A stretch of DNA of 60,426 nt, taken from contig CALAAS010000049.1 of the NCBI GenBank assembly GCA_937885015.1, positions 1 to 60,426 on the forward strand, in the 5' to 3' direction. Shown one piece after another: positions 42,411-51,253 of this stretch. The position numbers and the translations under genes are program-made. The notes under the pieces are model-generated. The model made no database searches, was not told the origin of the DNA, and saw only the letters and a list, made by a program, of their open reading frames with translations. How positions within the stretch are numbered: the stretch's first letter is position 1; the number at the start of each line of letters is the position of its first letter. The stretch is from an uncultured Clostridium sp. GTDB taxonomy: Bacteria; Bacillota; Clostridia; Lachnospirales; Lachnospiraceae.

Positions 42411-43334
42411 ATGCAGTATATTGCCGGAACCAGAGAATTTCAGATCGAAGAGCCTACGGCTGTGACACTGGGGAAATTTGACGGTCTTCATCGGGGACAC
42501 CAGAAGCTTCTGGGGGAAGTGTTTCACTATCAGAAAGAGGGACTTTTCCCGGCGGTATTTACTTTTGAGACAGCGCCGGGGACGCTGGTAAAGGGGACGC
42601 CGCAGACAACGATTACCACCAATGAAGAGCGGTGTGAAAATCTGCGGAAGGCCGGTGTGGCTTATCTGGTGGAGTATCCATTTAACCGGGAAGTGGCTCA
42701 TATGGATCCGGAGGAGTTTGTATCCCGGATTCTGGTAAAACAGATGCGTGCCCGGGCTGTGGTATCGGGTCCCGATTTTCATTTCGGTTACCAGAGAGGC
42801 GGTGATGTGGAGCTGCTTTCGCGTCTGGCACCCCGGTATGGTTATGAGGTTTCTGTGGTCGAAAAGGCTATGGACGGGAATCGGGAAATCAGCAGCACTT
42901 ATATCCGGGAAGAACTGGCGAAGGGAAATATTGAGAAAGCCAATGCGCTTCTGGGATACTGTTATATGGTTCACGGGGAGGTGGTTCATGGGAACCATCT
43001 GGGAAGTACCCTGGGTTTTCCCACGGTAAATATTCTTCCTCCGCCTCAGAAGCATCTTCCGGCTTTCGGTGTATATCTTTCCCGGACGCGGATCGGTGAA
43101 AAAACCTGGAACAGCATCACGAACATCGGGAAAAAACCCACCATCCGCGGCGAACATCCGGCTGGTGTGGAAACCTATCTCTATGATATGAATGAAGATC
43201 TGTACGGAAAATGGATTGAAGTACAGCTTTTGAAATTTATGCGGCCAGAGCGGTGCTTTTCCGGTCTCGAAGAGCTGAAACGCCAGGTTCTGGAAGATAA
43301 GGAAACAGGGCGTCTTTTGCATGGGCGCTTCTGA
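42411..43334 (+). CDS. ribF: Bifunctional riboflavin kinase/FAD synthetase
   Basis: A 307-aa enzyme making FMN and FAD. The N-terminal FAD synthetase has TLGKFDGLHRGHQKLL near residue 17 and the ISSTYIREELAKGNI motif near 160; the C-terminal kinase has GSTLGFPTVNI near 195 and PTIRGEHPAGVETYLYD. ATG 42411 follows GGGAGGAGAATAAA. It is last of the operon, before a 27-bp terminator stem. Confidence 0.96.
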   Translation: MQYIAGTREFQIEEPTAVTLGKFDGLHRGHQKLLGEVFHYQKEGLFPAVFTFETAPGTLVKGTPQTTITTNEERCENLRKAGVAYLVEYPFNREVAHMDPEEFVSRILVKQMRARAVVSGPDFHFGYQRGGDVELLSRLAPRYGYEVSVVEKAMDGNREISSTYIREELAKGNIEKANALLGYCYMVHGEVVHGNHLGSTLGFPTVNILPPPQKHLPAFGVYLSRTRIGEKTWNSITNIGKKPTIRGEHPAGVETYLYDMNEDLYGKWIEVQLLKFMRPERCFSGLEELKRQVLEDKETGRLLHGRF

Positions 43335-43340
43335 GATGAT

Positions 43341-43408
43341 AAAAACTGCCGCAGCCGGCACTGTCACGGATGGAGAATCTGTGACAGTGCCGGCTGCGGC
43401 AGTTTTTT
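43341..43408. terminator. Very long bidirectional terminator stem
   Basis: A perfect 27-bp stem (43341-43367 with 43381-43407; core CTGCCGCAGCCGGCACTGTC) and a 13-nt loop, flanked by A5 and T6. It ends the ribF operon and the convergent DUF3842 gene. Confidence 0.95.
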
Positions 43409-43418
43409 GGATGGAACT

Positions 43419-43841
43419 TCACGCTTTGCGGACCCGGGCGACAACTTCCTCGGCGGCCTGCCGGATATAAGCTCCCATGGGCTGGTCACTGCAGCCTATC
43501 AGGGTATGGTGGCAGTAACGGTAGTTACCGGCGGGAATCAGGATTTTGTGGGCCGGACTGGAACCGATGGCGGTGGCCATGGCCGGTGTAATCTCTCCCA
43601 GCATGGAATCGGCAATGACGATGCCGATGGGGCCGATGATGAGGTCAGCGTCCCGGCTGTTGACGAGAACCGGATTTTCTCCGGTGGCTCCCGCATCTGC
43701 TCCTGCTTTCATCATGGCGGCGGTGGCAATGCTGTTGGTGCCGATGGCGATCAGAGAAATCTCCGGACAGGCAGTTCGGAGCTGCTCTACGATAGCGCGG
43801 CCCATACGGCCTCCCTGGCCGTCGATGACCAATATTTTCAT
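43419..43841 (-). CDS. DUF3842 family protein
   Basis: A 140-aa protein of unknown function with a Rossmann-like start (ILVIDGQGGRMGRAIVEQL). Other conserved parts are IGTNSIATAAMMKAGA and GPIGIVIADSMLGEITPAM. It is widespread in Clostridia; a nucleotide- or cofactor-binding role is only inferred. It is convergent with ribF across the long terminator. Confidence 0.85.
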   Translation of the reverse strand: MKILVIDGQGGRMGRAIVEQLRTACPEISLIAIGTNSIATAAMMKAGADAGATGENPVLVNSRDADLIIGPIGIVIADSMLGEITPAMATAIGSSPAHKILIPAGNYRYCHHTLIGCSDQPMGAYIRQAAEEVVARVRKA

Positions 43842-43992
43842 ACAAAGCTCTCTTTCTTACATGAGGAATTCTTTGTGCAAAATTCCGTGATTTGGAGTTT
43901 AGTAAAAATAAAACCCCAGTATATCTTTACTAGCATATCACATTAGAAGAAAAAAAGAAAGAGAAAAATTGAAGATTTTGTAAAAAACCGGG

Positions 43993-44021
43993 TTTACAAG
44001 GATTCACTTTTCTATTATAAT
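43993..44021 (+). promoter_or_regulatory. carB promoter
   Basis: TTTACA (43993-43998), 17-bp spacer, TATAAT (44016-44021), 80 bases before the ATG. I see no clear PyrR or arginine-type attenuator in the leader. Confidence 0.8.
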
Positions 44022-44101
44022 GCTGATAATGGCTGAATGGGGTCTTAACCCGGAAGCCGTATTTTGCAAATGGAAACTGCAGACAATGAGAGGGAAAAAA
44101 C

Positions 44102-47100
44102 ATGAGGAGAAACGACATTCACAAAGTGATGATTATCGGTTCCGGCCCGATTATCATTGGACAGGCATGCGAGTTTGACTATTCCGGCACGCAGGCTTGT
44201 AAAGCATTGAAAAAGCTTGGATATGAGATTGTTCTGGTTAATTCCAACCCGGCTACGATCATGACGGATCCGGAGACGGCGGATGTGACGTATATTGAGC
44301 CGCTGAATGTGGATCGGCTTGCACAGATTATTGAAAAGGAACGCCCGGATGCCCTGCTTCCGAACCTGGGCGGCCAGTCTGGCCTGAACCTGTGCTCTGA
44401 GCTGGCAGCAGAAGGCGTTCTTGACAAATACAACGTAAAGGTAATTGGCGTTCAGGTAGATGCCATTGAGAGAGGCGAGGACCGCATCGAGTTTAAGCAC
44501 ACCATGGAAAGCCTGGGCATTGAGATGGCCCGGAGTGAGGTGGCCTACACAGTAGACGATGCGCTTGCCATTGCTGATAAACTGGGATATCCGGTTGTAC
44601 TGCGTCCGGCTTACACCATGGGCGGTGAAGGCGGCGGCCTGGTGTACAATGTCGAGGAACTGAAGACGGTATGTGCCAGAGGACTTCAGGCCAGCATGGT
44701 GGGCCAGGTTCTGGTGGAGGAATCCATTCTTGGCTGGGAAGAGCTGGAGCTGGAGGTTGTCCGCGATGCGAAGAACAATATGATTACCGTCTGCTTCATT
44801 GAAAATATTGACCCGCTTGGTGTTCACACCGGCGATTCCTTCTGCTCTGCACCGATGCTGACGATTTCCGAGAAGGTACAGAAACGTCTGCAGGAGAAAT
44901 CCTATAAAATTGTCGAGGCCATTCAGGTAATCGGCGGAACCAATGTACAGTGGGCTCACGATCCGAAAACAGACCGCGACATCGTTATTGAGATTAACCC
45001 GAGAACCTCCCGTTCTTCCGCTCTGGCTTCCAAGGCGACTGGTTTCCCCATTGCCCTGGTTTCCGCCATGCTGGCAACGGGCATGACTCTGGATGAGATT
45101 CCCTGCGGAAAGCATGGGACTCTGGATCAGTATGTTCCTACGGGAGACTACATTGTAATTAAGTTTGCTCGTTGGGCCTTTGAGAAATTCAAGGGGGCTG
45201 AGGACAAGCTGGGAACTCAGATGAAGGCAGTCGGCGAGGTTATGAGCATCGGAAAGACCTACAAGGAGGCATTCCAAAAGGCAATCCGAAGTCTGGAGCG
45301 CGGCCGATATGGTTTGGGCCGTGCAAAAGATTTTGATGGGAAGTCTAAAAAAGAGCTTCTTTCCATGCTGCATACGGCTACCAGCGAGCGCCAGTTCATC
45401 ATGTATGAGGCACTCCGCAAGGGCGCAACGGTGGATGAGCTTTACGATCTGACGAAGATTAAGCACTATTTCATCCAGGAGATGAAGGAACTGGTGGAGG
45501 AAGAGGAAGCTCTTATGCAGTATAAGGGGCAGATTCCGCCGGCAGACGTGCTGCGTCAGGCGAAGCTGGATGGTTTTGCTGATAAATACTTAAGTGAGAT
45601 TCTGGGAGTCAGCGAGGAGGAGATTCGTGCTGCCAGAACGAAGGAAGGCGTTGTGGAAGGCTGGGAGGGCGTGCATGTAAGCGGCACAGAGGATTCCGCC
45701 TACTACTTCTCCAGTTACCATATTAAAGATGAAAGTCCCTGCAGCGACCGCAAAAAGATTATGATCCTCGGCGGCGGTCCCAACCGGATCGGCCAGGGTA
45801 TTGAGTTTGACTACTGCTGTGTACATGCGGCGATTGCGCTGAAGGAGCTGGGTTTTGAGACGATCATCGTAAACTGCAATCCGGAGACGGTTTCTACAGA
45901 TTACGATACTTCTGACAAGCTGTACTTCGAGCCGCTGACGCTTGAAGATGTTCTGAGCATTTACCAGAAGGAGAAACCTCTGGGCGTGATCGCCCAGTTC
46001 GGCGGCCAGACGCCTCTGAATCTGGCAGCGGATTTAAAGAAATACGGCGTAAATATTCTGGGAACTACGCCGGAGACCATCGATATGGCAGAGGATCGCG
46101 ATTTGTTCCGGGCTATGATGGATAAGCTGCGGATTCCGATGCCGGAGTCTGGAATGGCAGTGACGGTGGATGATGCTCTGGAGATTGCCAACCGGATCGG
46201 TTATCCGGTTATGGTTCGTCCGTCTTACGTTCTGGGCGGCCGCGGCATGGAGGTTGTTCATGACGATGAAGCGCTGACCTACTATATGAAAGAGGCTGTA
46301 GGTGTGACGCCGGATCGTCCGATTCTGATCGATCGTTTCCTGCATCACGCAACAGAGTGTGAGGCAGATGCCATCAGCGACGGCGAGAATGTATTTGTTC
46401 CGGCCGTGATGGAGCACATCGAGCTGGCTGGTATTCATTCCGGAGACTCTGCCTGCATCCTGCCGTCGAGAAATCTGACGAAAGATCAGGTTGACACGAT
46501 CCGTGATTACACCAGCCGCATTGCCAAGGAAATGCACGTAGTCGGTCTGATGAATATGCAGTACGCCATTGAGGACGGCGAGGTGTATGTGCTGGAGGCA
46601 AATCCGAGAGCATCCCGGACGGTTCCGCTGGTATCTAAGGTTTGCAATATCAAGATGGTTAAACTGGCTACGGATATTATGACCTCTGAACTGACGGGAC
46701 GGCCTTCTCCGGTTCCGGAACTGAGAGAGAAGAAGATCCCGCATTACGGAGTGAAGATGCCGGTATTCCCCTTCAAGATGTTCCCGGAGGTTGACCCGGT
46801 TCTGGGACCGGAAATGCGTTCCACCGGCGAGGTTCTCGGTATGTCTGCCAACGTGGGCGAGGCAATTTATAAGGCCCAGGAGGCGACTCAGACAAGACTT
46901 CCTGCCAAAGGAACTGTTCTTTTGAGTGTCAACGATAAAGATAAGGCCGAGCTGATCGAGGTGGCAAACGGCTTCCATGAATGTGGATTTGACCTGATGG
47001 GAACGGGAAGAACCTGCGATATCATGATTGCGGCGGGACTTCCGGCGGAGAAGATCGCCAAGATCAATGAGGGACGCCCCAATATCCTGGATAAGATTAC

Positions 47101-47314
47101 AAATAAAGAAGTTGACATCATCATCAACACACCTCTGGATAAAAAAGGCATGGGCGATGACAGCTATATCCGGAAAGCAGCTGTAAAGGGGAAGATTCCG
47201 TATTTTACCAACATGGCTGCAGCGAAGGCAACGGTACAGGCACTTCGCAGTATCAAGAAAAATGGAAATCTGGAAGTGAAATCACTGCAGGAGTTCCACA
47301 GTGAGATTCAGTAG
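44102..47314 (+). CDS. carB: Carbamoyl-phosphate synthase large subunit
   Basis: A 1070-aa ATP-grasp enzyme making carbamoyl phosphate for pyrimidines and arginine. The two homologous halves each have an ATP-grasp domain: N-half SGPIIIGQACEFDYSGTQAC and MGGEGGGLVYN; C-half GGGPNRIGQGIEFDYCCVHA from about residue 555. An MGS-like allosteric domain closes it (about 935-1070, GTGRTCDIMIAAGLPAEKI). Full length. No carA or pyr/arg gene adjoins it, so the glutaminase subunit must lie elsewhere. RBS GAGAGGG. Confidence 0.97.
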   Translation: MRRNDIHKVMIIGSGPIIIGQACEFDYSGTQACKALKKLGYEIVLVNSNPATIMTDPETADVTYIEPLNVDRLAQIIEKERPDALLPNLGGQSGLNLCSELAAEGVLDKYNVKVIGVQVDAIERGEDRIEFKHTMESLGIEMARSEVAYTVDDALAIADKLGYPVVLRPAYTMGGEGGGLVYNVEELKTVCARGLQASMVGQVLVEESILGWEELELEVVRDAKNNMITVCFIENIDPLGVHTGDSFCSAPMLTISEKVQKRLQEKSYKIVEAIQVIGGTNVQWAHDPKTDRDIVIEINPRTSRSSALASKATGFPIALVSAMLATGMTLDEIPCGKHGTLDQYVPTGDYIVIKFARWAFEKFKGAEDKLGTQMKAVGEVMSIGKTYKEAFQKAIRSLERGRYGLGRAKDFDGKSKKELLSMLHTATSERQFIMYEALRKGATVDELYDLTKIKHYFIQEMKELVEEEEALMQYKGQIPPADVLRQAKLDGFADKYLSEILGVSEEEIRAARTKEGVVEGWEGVHVSGTEDSAYYFSSYHIKDESPCSDRKKIMILGGGPNRIGQGIEFDYCCVHAAIALKELGFETIIVNCNPETVSTDYDTSDKLYFEPLTLEDVLSIYQKEKPLGVIAQFGGQTPLNLAADLKKYGVNILGTTPETIDMAEDRDLFRAMMDKLRIPMPESGMAVTVDDALEIANRIGYPVMVRPSYVLGGRGMEVVHDDEALTYYMKEAVGVTPDRPILIDRFLHHATECEADAISDGENVFVPAVMEHIELAGIHSGDSACILPSRNLTKDQVDTIRDYTSRIAKEMHVVGLMNMQYAIEDGEVYVLEANPRASRTVPLVSKVCNIKMVKLATDIMTSELTGRPSPVPELREKKIPHYGVKMPVFPFKMFPEVDPVLGPEMRSTGEVLGMSANVGEAIYKAQEATQTRLPAKGTVLLSVNDKDKAELIEVANGFHECGFDLMGTGRTCDIMIAAGLPAEKIAKINEGRPNILDKITNKEVDIIINTPLDKKGMGDDSYIRKAAVKGKIPYFTNMAAAKATVQALRSIKKNGNLEVKSLQEFHSEIQ

Positions 47315-47348
47315 AGGATTTTGTAAAAACATAAAGTGTGACAGCTGC

Positions 47349-47381
47349 AGGACTGCTTTCCGGAAGACGGAAGGCAGTCCT
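47349..47381 (+). terminator. Hairpin after carB (weak terminator)
   Basis: AGGACTGC/GCAGTCCT with an inner TTCCG/CGGAA stem. It is followed by GTTCTG rather than a U-run, so it may be Rho-dependent or only stabilise the mRNA end. Confidence 0.55.
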
Positions 47382-47482
47382 GTTCTGACAGATGGCCGGA
47401 AGCAAAATGTGGCGCGAGGCAGGGATGAAAACTGAAGCATGAATAAAAATACATAAATCTGTAAAAAAATCCAAATTAGGAC

Positions 47483-47510
47483 TTGATTATTCGTGAAAAT
47501 GAGTTATAAT
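47483..47510 (+). promoter_or_regulatory. Promoter of the amino acid ABC operon
   Basis: TTGATT (47483-47488), 16-bp spacer, TATAAT (47505-47510). TAGGAC at 47477-47482 and GTCCTA at 47514-47519 form an inverted repeat that brackets the promoter and may be an operator. Confidence 0.75.
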
Positions 47511-47611
47511 GTAGTCCTAGATGAAGAGATTTATATTTATTCATATCCGATGCATAAAATGAAGTAAAAATGTATAAAACGCACCGGATGGAAAAAGAGG
47601 AGGAACGTATT

Positions 47612-48463
47612 ATGAAAAAGAAATTTGCAGCACTGGCACTGGCAGCCGCCATGGCGGCATCTTTAACAGCCTGCTCTTCCAAGCCGGCAGAGACAACGGC
47701 TGAGACATCAGCAGAGACGGAGGCAGTTTCCGCAGGTGCAGAGACAGAAGCAGCAGAGTCTGAGGAAGCAGGAGACGCAGCAGCAGAGGGCGCTTTTGCA
47801 GGCAAGAAACTGATTATGGCAACCAATGCAGAGTTCCCGCCCTATGAGTACCATGATGGAAATGACATTGTGGGAATTGACGTGGATATTGCAAGAGCAA
47901 TCTGCGAGGAAATTGGCGCAGAGCTGGAGATCACGGATTTAGCTTTCGATTCCATTATCCCGGAGATTCAGGCAGATAAGGCTGATTTTGGCGCAGCAGG
48001 CCTGACAGTGACCGAGGATCGTCTGACGCAGGTTGATTTCTCTGATTCCTATGCAACGGGTGTACAGTCTGTTATTGTAACGGCTGACAGTGAGATTGCT
48101 TCTCTGGATGATCTGTCCGGCAAGCTGATCGGCGTTCAGCAGGGAACTACCGGTGACATTTTCTCCACCGATGATTTTGGCGATTCCAGTGTACAGAGAT
48201 TCCCCAAGGGAGCTGATGCGGTACAGTCTCTGGTAACAGGAAAAATTGACGCCGTTATCATTGACAACAAGCCGGCTCAGGTATTTGTAGAGGAGAATGA
48301 AGGTCTTAAGATCCTGGAGACTCCCTACGCAGAGGAAGAGTATGCCATCGCTGTAAAGAAGGGAAATACCGAGCTTCTCGATGCCATCAATGCATCCATC
48401 GCTTCTCTGAAGGAATCCGGAAAGCTGGATGAGATTGTAGACAAATACATTACAGCTGAGTAA
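47612..48463 (+). CDS. Polar amino acid ABC transporter substrate-binding lipoprotein
   Basis: A 283-aa extracellular lipoprotein. Signal peptide with lipobox LTAC (Cys near residue 21), then a Thr/Glu/Ala-rich linker to about 65. The SBP_bac_3 domain has NAEFPPYEYHDG, GIDVDIARAICEEIG and QVDFSDSYATGVQSV, as in His/Gln/Arg/cystine binding proteins. ATG 47612 follows GAGGAGGAACGTATT. Permease and ATPase genes follow. The specific amino acid is unknown. Confidence 0.94.
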   Translation: MKKKFAALALAAAMAASLTACSSKPAETTAETSAETEAVSAGAETEAAESEEAGDAAAEGAFAGKKLIMATNAEFPPYEYHDGNDIVGIDVDIARAICEEIGAELEITDLAFDSIIPEIQADKADFGAAGLTVTEDRLTQVDFSDSYATGVQSVIVTADSEIASLDDLSGKLIGVQQGTTGDIFSTDDFGDSSVQRFPKGADAVQSLVTGKIDAVIIDNKPAQVFVEENEGLKILETPYAEEEYAIAVKKGNTELLDAINASIASLKESGKLDEIVDKYITAE

Positions 48464-48476
48464 GGACAGAGATAAT

Positions 48477-48499
48477 GCCTGAAACTGGAAATTCAGGCA
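48477..48499 (+). ncRNA. First intercistronic hairpin after the SBP gene
   Basis: TGCCTGAA/TTCAGGCA, 7-nt loop, 13 bases after the SBP stop. It is likely part of the 3' structure that limits or protects the SBP message. Confidence 0.6.
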
Positions 48500-48510
48500 T
48501 AAAGGATAAC

Positions 48511-48577
48511 GGGTAAAGATCATACGACAGGGAGCTGCAAATGAATGGAATTGATTTTGCGGCGCCCTGTTTTACCC
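48511..48577 (+). ncRNA. Intercistronic hairpin between SBP and permease genes
   Basis: The outer stem GGGTAAA/TTTACCC encloses an inner stem CAGGGAGCTGCAAA with TTTGCGGCGCCCTG (12 of 14 pairs). No U-run follows at once. The right arm shares TTTGCGGCGCCCT exactly with the hairpin at 56573-56626, which also follows an SBP gene. Confidence 0.75.
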
Positions 48578-48613
48578 GCTGTAAGAAAAAATATAGGACC
48601 GGAGGAAAAAAGA

Positions 48614-49303
48614 TTGGAGACATTGAAGCAGGCCTTGTATTTGAACCTGGTTAAGGATGACAGGTGGATGTATCTGGCAGAGGGCCTTAAGAATACTCTG
48701 CTGATTACTCTGTTTGCAACGCTGATCGGCATAGCGCTGGGCCTGCTGATTGCAATTGTTCGCGCCACTTACGACAAGACGGGAAAGCTGAAGCTTCTCA
48801 ATGGAATCTGTCGTGTGTATCTGACGGTGATTCGCGGAACGCCGGCTCTGATTCAGCTGATGATTTTCTATTATTGTATCTTTGTATCGAGAATTTTTTC
48901 GGGTGTTTTTGTGGGAATCATTGCGTTCGGACTGAATTCTGCTGCCTATGTGGCAGAGATTTTCCGTTCCGGTATCATGTCCATTGATGAGGGACAGATG
49001 GAAGCAGGACGGAGCCTGGGATTCAATTACGTGCAGACCATGCGCTACATTATCATGCCGCAGGCATTCAAGAATGTGTTGCCGGCGCTTTGCAACGAGT
49101 TTGTTGTTCTTTTGAAGGAGACATCCGTGGCTGGTTATGTGGCGGTGCAGGATCTGACCAAGGGCGGCGACATTATTCGCTCCAGAACGTATGACCCCTG
49201 GACCCCGCTTCTGACGGTAGCCGTTATTTATCTGGCACTGACGATGATTTTCAATCACTTTGCACAGAACCTGGAAAGGAGCCTCAGAAAAAATGAGCGA
49301 TAA
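48614..49303 (+). CDS. Amino acid ABC transporter permease
   Basis: A 229-aa HEQ-type polar amino acid permease with about five helices. GLKNTLLITLFATLIG at the start and EAGRSLGFNYVQTMRYIIMP (EAA loop) near residue 137 are diagnostic. The start is TTG at 48614, placed 8 nt from GGAGG; a longer frame from 48545 runs through the hairpin and is unlikely. It overlaps the ATPase gene by 11 bases. Confidence 0.92.
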   Translation: METLKQALYLNLVKDDRWMYLAEGLKNTLLITLFATLIGIALGLLIAIVRATYDKTGKLKLLNGICRVYLTVIRGTPALIQLMIFYYCIFVSRIFSGVFVGIIAFGLNSAAYVAEIFRSGIMSIDEGQMEAGRSLGFNYVQTMRYIIMPQAFKNVLPALCNEFVVLLKETSVAGYVAVQDLTKGGDIIRSRTYDPWTPLLTVAVIYLALTMIFNHFAQNLERSLRKNER

Positions 49304-50045
49304 GAAACAGAATGAAGAGGTCCTGATTGATATCTGTGATCTTTCAAAATCATTTGGAGATCTGAAGGTACTGACCAATATTTCCACCACAATCCGGAAA
49401 GGAGATGTGGTTTGTGTGATCGGTCCTTCCGGATCTGGAAAATCCACCTTCCTTCGTTGTCTGAACCTTCTGGAACAGCCAACCGGCGGCCATATTTATG
49501 TGGAGGGAACGGATATTATGGATGCCAAAGCAGATATTGATAAGCTGCGCCAGAAAATGGGCATGGTATTTCAGCAGTTTAACCTGTTTCCCCATATGAC
49601 AATTTTGGATAATATGACGCTGGCTCCCATAAAGCTTCTGAAAAAAAGTCGGGAAGAGGCAGAAAAAGAGGCCATGGAGCTTCTTGGACGGATCGGTCTT
49701 CAGGAAAAGGCGTCTGCATACCCGGCTCAGCTGTCCGGTGGGCAGAAACAGCGTGTGGCGATTGTCCGTGCGCTTGCCATGCATCCGGATGTAATGCTGT
49801 TTGATGAGCCAACCTCCGCGCTGGATCCGGAGATGGTAGGAGAGGTATTAAATGTTATGCGCCAGCTGGCAGAGGAACACATGACCATGGTGGTGGTAAC
49901 CCATGAGATGGGTTTTGCCAGAGAAGTGGCGACCCGCGTGATGTTCATGGAAGGCGGCAATTTTATCGAAGAAAATGAGCCGAAGGAATTTTTTGAGAAT
50001 CCAAAGAGCGATCGCTTAAAGGCATTTTTAGGGAAAGTTCTTTGA
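49293..50045 (+). CDS. Amino acid ABC transporter ATP-binding protein
   Basis: A 250-aa GlnQ-like ATPase. Walker A GPSGSGKST near residue 42, Q-loop MVFQQFNLFPHM, signature LSGGQKQRVAI near 149, Walker B VMLFDEPTSALDPEMV near 168 and switch VVVTHEMGFA. ATG 49293 follows AAAGGAG. It is the last gene of the importer. Confidence 0.95.
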   Translation: MSDKKQNEEVLIDICDLSKSFGDLKVLTNISTTIRKGDVVCVIGPSGSGKSTFLRCLNLLEQPTGGHIYVEGTDIMDAKADIDKLRQKMGMVFQQFNLFPHMTILDNMTLAPIKLLKKSREEAEKEAMELLGRIGLQEKASAYPAQLSGGQKQRVAIVRALAMHPDVMLFDEPTSALDPEMVGEVLNVMRQLAEEHMTMVVVTHEMGFAREVATRVMFMEGGNFIEENEPKEFFENPKSDRLKAFLGKVL

Positions 50046-50128
50046 TGAAAGATGTTTCCATAATTTTACTTATGTTTTAGGCTGTGAGGGCGCTGTAAGG
50101 CTGATGGTTTCAGTTTTGCAGCCCCCTC

Positions 50129-50167
50129 TTTTAATTGCATAGGAAATTGCTTCCTATGCAATTAAAA
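50129..50167. repeat. 39-bp perfect palindrome next to the recombinase genes
   Basis: 17-nt arms (TTTTAATTGCATAGGAA and TTCCTATGCAATTAAAA) around ATTGC. It could terminate the ABC operon (T-rich left arm), but the downstream A-run also suits termination of minus-strand transcripts leaving the recombinase genes. A recombination site is also possible. It abuts structured repeat copy B. Confidence 0.8.
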
Positions 50168-50254
50168 ACGCTCCGCGAGGATCGCCATGCGGCGGAGAGA
50201 AATTTTGCCGCAAAAGCGACCCGCCGCAGGCGGAGAAGCTCGCGGGCGAGCTTC
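50168..50254 (+). repeat. Structured 87-bp dispersed repeat, copy B
   Basis: About 93% identical to copy A at 56-142 with no gaps. The paired arms are conserved: GCGGCGG/CCGCCGC and GCTCGC/GCGAGC, where A-to-G changes fall in the loop. It lies 23 bases from the 3' end of a recombinase gene. Confidence 0.9.
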
Positions 50255-50277
50255 TTTCTTGTTGCGCATAAAAGGTT

Positions 50278-51237
50278 TCACCAGGTCACAATCCGGTCAA
50301 TGAGAGATTTTTGCTCCTGGCTGGACCGAGTCAGATAGATACGGGTGGTTTCGATGCTGTCGTGGCCCATGAGGTCTGCCAGAAGAGAAATGTCATTGAA
50401 GCGCTTCAGAAAGTTTTTTGCAAAGCGATGGCGGAAGGAGTGGGGATAAACCGTGTCTGGATTGATCCGGTAGCGGACGGCGTATTTTTTTAGCTGCAGT
50501 TCGATGCCGCGGGCAGTGATGACGGTCCCGCGGCGGTTTAGGAAAATAAAGCCGCTGTCAACTCCACGGGCAGAAAAGTAGGGTAATGCCTCCTGACAGA
50601 GGGTGCGGGGGAAAAAGAGGCGCCGTACCTTTCCGCCTTTGGAATAGAGATCCAGATATCCCAGCTCCAGATCTTCCAGCTTAATCTGTAAAAGCTCGCT
50701 GACTCTGGCTCCGGTGGCCCCGAGAAAGCGTACAACGAAATACCAGTACAGCTCGCCATCTTTTTTCAGGCGTCTCTTCAACTTTTCGTAATCCCGTTGG
50801 GAAATGACGTTATCCAGATAGGTGTGTTTCTGCATCTTTACCGGCCGGAGGCGATAAAGACCGTCCCGTCCCTGATGGAAGGGAGATCCGGAGGGGTTGG
50901 AGTCATTGCCTGCGGAAGCTGGAGCCGGTGGCAGAGCTGGAGTCAGTATTAGCTCCTGTGGGAGACAGTTGCAGGTACAGAGGTAATCCAGATAGCGGTT
51001 CATGCCGCAGAGACGGACATTGGTGGTGCTGGCCGGGTAAGAGGCGATGAGCCAGGCGCGGTAAGCAGCCAGGTTTTGGAGGGTAAGGCGATCAAAATGG
51101 AGGAAAAAAAGGGAGACGGCCCGGGTATAAGCGCGGATTGTTTTGGGAGCGCGTCCCTGCTTTTCCAGAGCGAGGCAATACATTTCGATGCTGCCCGGGC
51201 GGGAGTGAGGAGAGGCGGGAGCCTTTTTTTGTTTCAA
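50278..51237 (-). CDS. Tyrosine-type recombinase/integrase (downstream paralogue)
   Basis: A 319-aa site-specific recombinase with an N-terminal SAM-like core-binding domain and C-terminal catalytic domain. Catalytic residues: Arg in GATGARVSEL, HSFRHRF (HxxR), LMGHDS and Tyr in TTRIYLTRSS. The start is taken as TTG 51237, 6 nt after AAAGGAGGAC; longer frames overlap the paralogue. It is clearly homologous to the next gene and lacks excisionase or phage neighbours, so it resembles the stand-alone recombinase pairs used for DNA inversion. That use is inferred. Confidence 0.9.
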   Translation of the reverse strand: MKQKKAPASPHSRPGSIEMYCLALEKQGRAPKTIRAYTRAVSLFFLHFDRLTLQNLAAYRAWLIASYPASTTNVRLCGMNRYLDYLCTCNCLPQELILTPALPPAPASAGNDSNPSGSPFHQGRDGLYRLRPVKMQKHTYLDNVISQRDYEKLKRRLKKDGELYWYFVVRFLGATGARVSELLQIKLEDLELGYLDLYSKGGKVRRLFFPRTLCQEALPYFSARGVDSGFIFLNRRGTVITARGIELQLKKYAVRYRINPDTVYPHSFRHRFAKNFLKRFNDISLLADLMGHDSIETTRIYLTRSSQEQKSLIDRIVTW

Positions 51238-51253
51238 GGGATAGTCCTCCTTT

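Noticed and set aside
44022..44101. PyrR-binding attenuator in the carB leader
   Set aside because: I could not find the PyrR binding-loop consensus or an anti-terminator/terminator pair.
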